Shown here: positions 58,696 to 64,000 of the stretch, piece after piece
How the letters are laid out: each line of letters starts with the position of its first letter
How positions within the stretch are numbered: position 1 is the first letter of the stretch
Source: Litchfieldia sinesaloumensis
GTDB taxonomy: Bacteria > Bacillota > Bacilli > Bacillales > Bacillaceae_L
Direction of reading: 5' to 3'
Assembly (NCBI RefSeq): GCF_900156865.1
Contig: NZ_LT732529.1
Location: 3,008,508-3,072,507 of the forward strand
Length of the DNA stretch: 64,000 bases
Notes under the pieces: generated by a model
What the model saw: the letters and a program-made list of their open reading frames with translations, nothing else
Told to the model about the DNA's origin: nothing
Database searches by the model: none
Made by a program: the position numbers and the translations under genes

Positions 58696-60162
58696 TTAAA
58701 AAAGATTTGCCAACAATTCATTCTTGATTTTTTGATGGATCATTAGTCCACATGAACCATCTGAATTGCTAACGCTATTCTTAAATCTATTAATACGTTC
58801 ACTTCTTTTTGAATCTTCTCCAGATTTCACCATTTCAATAAATTGATATAGAGAAGTATCTTTATTTAAATAACAGCCTAAGTAATCAGACAAATAATAA
58901 CGGTCTTCTCGAACCATATCGTCATTTAAATAGGCTAGAACTGGTTTCCCAGTTAAAATGTATTGAAGCATTACTGAACTATAATCACTAATTAAGCCAT
59001 CGGATTTTAAAACTGCAGGATAGATATCCTCACTTTGATCTATAATAATGTTCGAAGCCTTTTTGGCTTTCTCTTCTATTTCTTTGTATTTTTTTAATAA
59101 ATGAGATCGCATAGTTTTAAAAGTTCTTTCAGTAAGCGGATGTGGCCGCCAAATAAAAGTACATTCCGTCTTATTAGTAAAATAGTTAAGATTTTCTTCT
59201 AAGTTGTCAATCCATGTATTAATAGAAAGTAAGTCAAAAATACCTGTGCTATATAGAATAACCTTACTATTTTTCGGAATTTTTCTTAACAAATACGGAA
59301 TATCGACCTTATTAGGTTCGCTCAAAATATTGAGCATAGCATCTAATTTAGGCGATCCTAAATTTAACAGTTTATCGGTGTTCATCCCACTCACAATATA
59401 AGAGTCTTTAGAGGCTTGAGATTGGACAACCAATTTGGTTGCATTATGCAAAGGTGGCAAAATATTGAATTCCTTCGTTTCTGCACTCCCAGCTAAATAA
59501 TACGGTACATATACTAACATATCGGTATACTGTGCCAGGTTACTTGAAAAATACCGTGGGTTAACCATGGTAAGGGTGTTATATTCGTCAAATGGATTAT
59601 GAATATAAATAATATCAGGTTGTCTCTTTTCAATATCATACATTTCAAATAGCGTTATATTGACATCATCAGGAAATTGGTTTCCTTCATAACAAAATTT
59701 CACAATTTCTCCTGATGAATTTTTTTCATAATACGGAATCGGAACAACAAAGCAAGTACAATTTGGATCTTTTTCTGCTTCTCTATATATACTTTCCAAA
59801 GAATCCCACATTGATGCCTTATAAGGCAGAAATGCAATTTCTAAATCAGTTTTTATTTCATCTCTTATCAAATCTCTAACATCAACTAGTAAAACCTTTG
59901 TTTCAAATATAGTTGATTGAAATAACACACTGTCTTCCACTTTTAGAGTCAACGCATAGAGGATATCCTTTAATTTTAGAATAAGTCTATATACTTTCTT
60001 CTCTTCATTTAACAATGTGGCCATAAACATTAAGCATTCTACACAATCATTGAGCATCTTAACTGCATTTAAATGATTGTTTTTATATCTATCCGCATAA
60101 TTCACACCATCTTCTAGCGTTTTCAAAAGGTCTAAAATTTGTTTTTTTTGCTTTAACTTCAT
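58696..60162 (-). CDS. CDP-glycerol glycerophosphotransferase-like enzyme
   Basis: 488 residues. A mostly helical N-terminal part (about 1-150) is followed by a GT-B catalytic region with family hallmarks: KLVVQSQASKDSY, NLGSPKLDAML (about 274-284), FIWRPHPL (about 346-353, the conserved His-Pro) and SDGLISDYSSVMLQYILTGKPVLAY (about 389-413). These are shared with TagB/TagF teichoic-acid enzymes, which move glycerol-phosphate or ribitol-phosphate from CDP carriers. No membrane helix is visible. In this island it probably adds a CDP-derived phosphoalcohol to flagellin or a surface glycan (inference). Confidence 0.9.
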   Translation of the reverse strand: MKLKQKKQILDLLKTLEDGVNYADRYKNNHLNAVKMLNDCVECLMFMATLLNEEKKVYRLILKLKDILYALTLKVEDSVLFQSTIFETKVLLVDVRDLIRDEIKTDLEIAFLPYKASMWDSLESIYREAEKDPNCTCFVVPIPYYEKNSSGEIVKFCYEGNQFPDDVNITLFEMYDIEKRQPDIIYIHNPFDEYNTLTMVNPRYFSSNLAQYTDMLVYVPYYLAGSAETKEFNILPPLHNATKLVVQSQASKDSYIVSGMNTDKLLNLGSPKLDAMLNILSEPNKVDIPYLLRKIPKNSKVILYSTGIFDLLSINTWIDNLEENLNYFTNKTECTFIWRPHPLTERTFKTMRSHLLKKYKEIEEKAKKASNIIIDQSEDIYPAVLKSDGLISDYSSVMLQYILTGKPVLAYLNDDMVREDRYYLSDYLGCYLNKDTSLYQFIEMVKSGEDSKRSERINRFKNSVSNSDGSCGLMIHQKIKNELLANLF

Positions 60163-60194
60163 AATATTTTGAGCTCCATTTTTTTAGATACTAT

Positions 60195-61847
60195 TCAAAT
60201 AATCTTTCCGCTTCTGATTTTATTTAATTTATTCCTATTTTCTCTACTCAAATAAGGTACTTTTGTTTCTAATTGCTCAATTACTAAAGAAGCACCTAAT
60301 ATATAAGACTGCTTATAAATTAATAAAAACAGCTCTTGTTCAAAAACAGACAAATTGCTTTTCTTTTCTTCCAATAAAAGTAAAAGCAGATTGTTAATTG
60401 GCTTATTAAATTTTATACTATGAATAATTTTTTTGTAACCCTCATTATTTGTTTTTAAAATTAGTATAATGAAATCAATTATATTAAATATCCCAGTAGA
60501 CAATAAAGTGAATATTTCACTTTCCGACTTTTGATTTATTATTGTTAAAATTTCATCTGTGTCCCCATCTAAGAGTAGATTTCTTAAAAAGAGCCCTTCA
60601 TTTTCAAGTTCTGTCAGATTTTCATCCTCTAGTAATGACCTTGTTAACTTTTGGACATCAAGATTTGGAACACTTAATAAAATACTAATAACTCTTTTTA
60701 CGGTTATATTCGACTTATTAAGTAAATTATTATTTAAAAACTCGCTTAGTTCTTCTAATGTAGAGTGTTTAGAAAGTAAACCAATTAATCTTATCCAGAT
60801 ATAGTCATCCGTATCGTTAATAGATAATGCCTTACTATAACTTTTAACTGCTAGGTGTAATCTATTCTCATTTTCATATATTTCGCCAAGATACTTATTA
60901 GGTAAAAACTCTAAAAAGTCAGGACTAGAGTCAGCTATCAAATGGTGTTTCTCAGCTAAAATTTTTTCAAATACTTCTCCTGACTTTCTAAATTGTTCAT
61001 TATCGAAGTAAATTTTCCCTCTATAAAATTTAAAATCTACAAGACCTGGATAAATATTCTCGCACGAATCAATAATTTCTAATGCCTCATTATCTCTTTT
61101 TGCCCTATGAAGAGTATTAACAAATCTTAATAATAGTTTTTTCACCCAGTCCCTATTGATATCATCTTTTAATTTATAAGCTTTCTGATAACACTTAATG
61201 GCCTTGTCCAATTCATCCAATTGATCATACTCATTCCCCATAAAGTAGTAATCAATTGGTTCTTTTACTTTATTATTAATTAATAACTTTAGGTTTCGTT
61301 TTGATTTTTCCTTTTCATTCACAACATTTTTCATATAGCCTGAATGATATATTTGAAATTTAGAATAGCCTTTACTTTCCTTAGAATCTCTGTGTTTAAG
61401 TAACTCATGAATATTTCTATAGTAGCTTATCTTTCCATCATTTATATAAAGTCTTTCATGGAAATTCAACGCAGTGTCTTTACCATTTTGACCAACAAAA
61501 TTCACAATTTGAACTGCTAAAATATTAAAATCTGGCGGATTAAGTTTTAAATCATCTTTAAACGCCATAAAGTTTTCACGGTCTACAAATTCATCCGCAT
61601 CGATAACAAGAATCCAATCTCCAGAAGCTTTGGATGCCGCAAAATTTCTTGCTTTTGAAAAATCACCTTCCCATTTATAGTCAAAGACCATATCTGTGTA
61701 TTTAGCTGCTATTTCTTTACTTTTATCTATCGAACCTGTATCTGCAATAATTATTTCGTCTGCTATTCCACAAATTGATTCAAGACATCTTTTTAATACC
61801 TTTTCTTCATCTTTAACTATCATACAGATTGATAAGAATGGTTTCAT
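60195..61847 (-). CDS. GT2 glycosyltransferase with TPR repeats, candidate flagellin glycosyltransferase
   Basis: 550 residues. The N-terminal GT2 domain begins PFLSICMIVKDEEKVLKRCL, with DEIIIADTGSIDKSKEI and the DxD-type WILVIDADEFVDRE at about 93-106. A C-terminal region from about 190 onward contains TPR-like helical repeats (DYYFMGNEYDQLDELDKAIKCYQKAY). SunS-like and related GT2-TPR enzymes glycosylate proteins directly, and members next to hag genes glycosylate flagellin. It is the first gene of the island after hag and starts about 110 bp from the hag stop. The donor sugar is unknown. Confidence 0.9.
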   Translation of the reverse strand: MKPFLSICMIVKDEEKVLKRCLESICGIADEIIIADTGSIDKSKEIAAKYTDMVFDYKWEGDFSKARNFAASKASGDWILVIDADEFVDRENFMAFKDDLKLNPPDFNILAVQIVNFVGQNGKDTALNFHERLYINDGKISYYRNIHELLKHRDSKESKGYSKFQIYHSGYMKNVVNEKEKSKRNLKLLINNKVKEPIDYYFMGNEYDQLDELDKAIKCYQKAYKLKDDINRDWVKKLLLRFVNTLHRAKRDNEALEIIDSCENIYPGLVDFKFYRGKIYFDNEQFRKSGEVFEKILAEKHHLIADSSPDFLEFLPNKYLGEIYENENRLHLAVKSYSKALSINDTDDYIWIRLIGLLSKHSTLEELSEFLNNNLLNKSNITVKRVISILLSVPNLDVQKLTRSLLEDENLTELENEGLFLRNLLLDGDTDEILTIINQKSESEIFTLLSTGIFNIIDFIILILKTNNEGYKKIIHSIKFNKPINNLLLLLLEEKKSNLSVFEQELFLLIYKQSYILGASLVIEQLETKVPYLSRENRNKLNKIRSGKII

Positions 61848-61876
61848 ATGTCAACACTCCTAGGTTGTGTACTTAT

Positions 61877-61914
61877 TTAAAAAAAGGTCGTATACAATTT
61901 GCTGTACGACCCTT
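61877..61914 (-). terminator. Terminator downstream of hag (distal)
   Basis: Minus-strand AAAAAAGGGTCGTA...TACGACC stem then TTTTTTTAAATAAG. The second of two tandem hairpins after hag. Confidence 0.88.
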
Positions 61915-61924
61915 TTTTAAATAA

Positions 61925-61947
61925 CCTATCTCCAATAAAGAGATAGG
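61925..61947 (-). terminator. Hairpin downstream of hag (proximal)
   Basis: CCTATCTC-TTTATTG-GAGATAGG on the minus strand, eight bases after the hag stop, followed by TTATTTAAAAAA. Double terminators are common after very strongly expressed flagellin genes. Confidence 0.75.
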
Positions 61948-61955
61948 TTTTAATC

Positions 61956-62798
61956 TTATCGTAATAACTGTAAAACACCTTGTGGTTGCTGGTTTGCTTG
62001 AGCTAACATAGCTTGAGAGGCCTGAGCAAGAATTGAATTTTTTGTTTGCTCCATCATCTCTTTTGCCATATCGACGTCTCTGATACGAGATTCAGCGGCA
62101 GTTAGGTTTTCAGAAGCGTTATCAAGATTTGAGATAGTATGCTCTAATCGATTTTGCATAGCACCTAAGTATGAACGTCCTGAAGAAACAGTTTCTATTA
62201 GTGAATTAATACTATCAATTGCTGCTGCAGCACTTCCCTGAGAACCAATTGAAGCAGCACTTGCAGTAGTAATAATAGAAGCTAAATCCACACCAGATGT
62301 TGTAAGGTCAAGTGTAATTGTATCATTCATATTTGCTCCAACTTGTAATACTAATTGACCACTTGAATTTGCACTACCTGCTGAACCCTTAAATAAATCT
62401 TGCGTGTTAAACGTAGACTTTTCCTTAATTCTATCAAGTTCCTCAGTTAATTGTCCAAATTCATCATTAAGTGCTGTTCTATCAGCCTCAACATTAGTAT
62501 CGTTAGAAGATTGAACTGCTAATTCTCTCATACGCTGTAGAATTGAATGAACTTCGTTTAATCCACCTTCTGCAGTTTGGATTAAAGAAATTCCATCCTG
62601 TGCATTTTTAGAAGCCATATCCAATCCGCGAATTTGTCCACGCATTTTTTCAGATATTGCTAAACCTGCTGCATCGTCACCAGCTTTATTAATACGAAGA
62701 CCTGAAGATAATTTCTCCATTGAAGATTGTTGTGCATTGTTTGCATTTCCTAACTGACGATATGTGTTCAGAGCTGCAATATTATGATTAATTCTCAT
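61956..62798 (-). CDS. hag: Flagellin
   Basis: 280 residues, a compact flagellin (B. subtilis Hag 304 aa). The N-terminal D0/D1 is RINHNIAALNTYRQLGNANN...SSGLRINKAGDDAAGLAISE, and the C-terminal D1/D0 is NRLEHTISNLDNASENLTAA...ILAQASQAMLAQANQQPQGVLQLLR. The central variable region (about 150-195) is only some 45 residues and rich in Ser/Thr/Ala, offering O-glycosylation sites that would be used by the adjacent GT2-TPR enzyme. CAAGGAGGAAA precedes the ATG. Regulated by a sigma-D promoter and a CsrA-type leader hairpin. Confidence 0.99.
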   Translation of the reverse strand: MRINHNIAALNTYRQLGNANNAQQSSMEKLSSGLRINKAGDDAAGLAISEKMRGQIRGLDMASKNAQDGISLIQTAEGGLNEVHSILQRMRELAVQSSNDTNVEADRTALNDEFGQLTEELDRIKEKSTFNTQDLFKGSAGSANSSGQLVLQVGANMNDTITLDLTTSGVDLASIITTASAASIGSQGSAAAAIDSINSLIETVSSGRSYLGAMQNRLEHTISNLDNASENLTAAESRIRDVDMAKEMMEQTKNSILAQASQAMLAQANQQPQGVLQLLR

Positions 62799-62807
62799 TT
62801 CTTTTTT

Positions 62808-62846
62808 CCTCCTTGAATGTTTGTAATTCCACGTCCTTGTGGAATT
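62808..62846 (-). promoter_or_regulatory. CsrA-binding leader of hag
   Basis: A perfect hairpin AATTCCAC-AAGGAC-GTGGAATT (62825-62846) displays GGA in its loop; ACAAGGACGT matches the CsrA consensus ACARGGAUGU at nine of ten positions. The second GGA site is the Shine-Dalgarno itself (TTCAAGGAGG, 62808-62817). This two-site layout is that of the B. subtilis hag leader, where CsrA, antagonised by FliW, blocks translation. Confidence 0.75.
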
Positions 62847-62908
62847 TAATGATTAACAAACGGTACGAAAGTCGGCCGCCTTTTGTACTTATTTGTTTTA
62901 CATATTTA

Positions 62909-62934
62909 ATATCGACAAGTTTTTTAATTGTTTA
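62909..62934 (-). promoter_or_regulatory. Sigma-D promoter of hag
   Basis: TAAA (62931-62934), 14 bp, GTCGATAT (62909-62916) on the minus strand; the -10 matches seven of eight positions of GCCGATAT. The leader to the ATG would be about 100 nucleotides. Confidence 0.78.
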
Positions 62935-62999
62935 ATAGATATTTAGATATTTTTCTACAAATTTATTGGAAATTAAAAATACCCTGATAACCTTTAGTG

Positions 63000-63060
63000 A
63001 TATGCTCCCCTTTAGGTAGGCAGATTAAAAAATATAAATCTGGCTACTAAGGGGAGTATT
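63000..63060 (+). other. Long hairpin covering the IS transposase leader
   Basis: Arms of about 23 bases (CTCCCCTTTAGGTAGGCAGATT against AATCTGGCTACTAAGGGGAG) are almost fully complementary, with an AT loop of about ten bases and TATTTTT after it. Such structures shield IS transposase genes from outside transcription and translation. Confidence 0.75.
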
Positions 63061-63063
63061 TTT

Positions 63064-64000
63064 ATGTCTAGAAGAGCTTTCACTGTAGAGTATAAGTACG
63101 AGATCATTAAAGCATGGGAGGATGGCACATATTCATTAAATGAGCTTGCTAAGAAGTATAAGGTGAGTATATCTTCTATTCTTGATTGGAAATATAAATA
63201 CGATATAGATGGAACAGAAGGTCTTAAAAAGTCCTCTACCTGGAAAACATACACTAATGAACTTAAACTAAACGCTGTAAATGATTATCTTTCAGGTAAT
63301 TATTCTTTACGTGAGGTTACTAGAAAGTATGGTTTATCAGATAAATCTGTCCTCAGGAAATGGATTAACAAGTATAATAGTCATAGAGATTTAAAGGATA
63401 CGTCGAAGGGGAGGACGAACTCTATGACTAAGGGCAGAAAAACTACTGTGGATGAACGGATTCAAATCGTACTTGATTGCTTGGGGAACGGAAAAGACTT
63501 TCGAAGAACAGCCGAGACCTTCAAGGTCTCATATCAACAAGTATACCAATGGGTTAAGAAGTACGAAATTATTGGGGATGAAGCACTTAAAGATGGGCGT
63601 GGAAGGAAAAAGGAAGCAGCTGAATTAACACCAGAAGATAATTTCAAACTTCAGTTGAAAAAATTAGAAAGCGAAATCCGATTTGAAGATACATATTTAG
63701 CAATTCAAGAACTTCATGAGAAAGAAGATTTTAGTATTATCATGCTTTGTAAAATCGCTCGTATATAACGAGCAGCTTACTATAAATGGTTAAAGCGTAC
63801 ACCTTCCGCAAGAGAACTTCAGAATGAAGTAATTATTAAAGAGATGAAAGCTATCCATGAAAAAGTGGAAGGCATCTATGGTTATCGTAGAATGATGATG
63901 ACCATAAATAGAAAACTAGATGAACGATTCAACCACAAACGCTTTTACAGACTAATGAAACTGGCTGGAATAAAGTCTGTAATTCGAATAAAAAGGAAGC
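63064..64000 (+). pseudogene. IS3-family transposase interrupted by an in-frame TAA (partial)
   Basis: The frame from ATG 63064 reads two helix-turn-helix OrfA domains (LNELAKKYKVSISSILDWKY and RRTAETFKVSYQQVYQWVKK) for 234 codons to TAA at 63766-63768. The same frame continues after the stop with RAAYYKWLKRTPSARELQNE and then KVEGIYGYRRM, the start of the OrfB HTH_21 region, to the window edge. In related elements this position reads I-A-R-I-S-R-x-x-Y-Y-K-W, so a Ser codon (TCA) may have mutated to TAA. A -1 or +1 shift is not needed. The DDE domain lies beyond the window. It may be inactive, unless readthrough occurs. Confidence 0.82.

Larger units (their letters stand above)
62999..64000 (+). 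mobile_element. IS3-family (IS150-like) insertion sequence, right end outside window
   Basis: The left end begins with a long inverted structure at about 63000-63060 (ATGCTCCCCTTTAG...CTAAGGGGAGTAT), ending just before the transposase ATG. The transposase reading frame then continues to the window edge. The exact terminal inverted repeat cannot be fixed without the right end. It sits about 65 bp upstream of the hag -35 box. Confidence 0.8.

Noticed and set aside
63012..63254. 80-codon minus-strand frame at the IS left end
   Set aside because: Complementary shadow of the transposase gene and its leader hairpin.

Overview
The window reads as a chromosomal segment of a low-GC, motile, Gram-positive member of the Bacillaceae. 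The main reasons are the B. subtilis-like order hag ... flaG-fliD-fliS-fliT ... hpf-secA-prfB (here with extra genes inserted), the programmed +1 frameshift in prfB, strong AGGAGG-type ribosome binding sites, frequent TTG/GTG starts, sigma-D and sigma-H type promoters and an FbpA-like gene. The species cannot be named from the sequence. Almost all genes are on the minus strand; the exceptions are fbpA, fdhA, the DUF336 gene and the insertion sequence at the right edge.

Region 1 (1-19200, transcribed right to left) is an atypical type VII (WXG100/Esx) secretion locus. It starts with a WXG100-like protein and two membrane proteins, followed by an EssC/YukB-type FtsK-SpoIIIE ATPase with an FHA domain and a YukD-type ubiquitin-like protein. 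Next comes a toxin-like module: a lipase-like protein between two paralogous lipoproteins, then a small helical partner. Two classical WXG100 proteins follow, then a phosphothreonine signalling set: a DUF6382-FHA protein, a PP2C phosphatase, a Ser/Thr kinase with extracytoplasmic TPRs, a membrane protein with repeated ETSLL/ETTLL motifs, and a large Ig-like-repeat surface protein running off the left edge. I see no recognisable EssB/YukC or EsaA/YueB.

Region 2 (19841-37138) is a galactoside utilisation region: GH42 beta-galactosidase, LacI regulator, galM-galT-galE-galK, LacZ-type GH2 beta-galactosidase, a three-gene sugar ABC importer, a second LacI regulator, and an aldo/keto reductase. Operators built from TTAGTAA/TTACTAA half-sites and putative cre boxes suggest LacI control and CcpA catabolite repression. 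The importer would bring in the galactoside, the two galactosidases cleave it, and GalM/K/T/E feed galactose into central metabolism.

Region 3 (37182-46860) holds two paralogous chemoreceptors flanking a DUF4230 protein, then fbpA, prfB, secA and hpf. Region 4 (47359-49557) is a formaldehyde-response-like insertion (HxlR regulator, FdhA dehydrogenase, DUF336 protein). Region 5 (49615-62934) is the late flagellar block fliT-fliS-fliD-flaG, a visibly AT-rich island of nine surface/flagellin-modification genes, and hag with a CsrA-type leader. An IS3-family element broken by an in-frame stop closes the window.

The intergenic DNA is unusually rich in repeats: five arrays of six 21-bp-phased ATGGGACA units in two tandem clusters, a GGGACAGG/CCTGTCCC REP family, several copies of a long hyphenated palindrome, CAAACGTTTG-type palindromes around the DUF4230 gene, and a Bacillaceae-type GC-rich repeat upstream of hpf.
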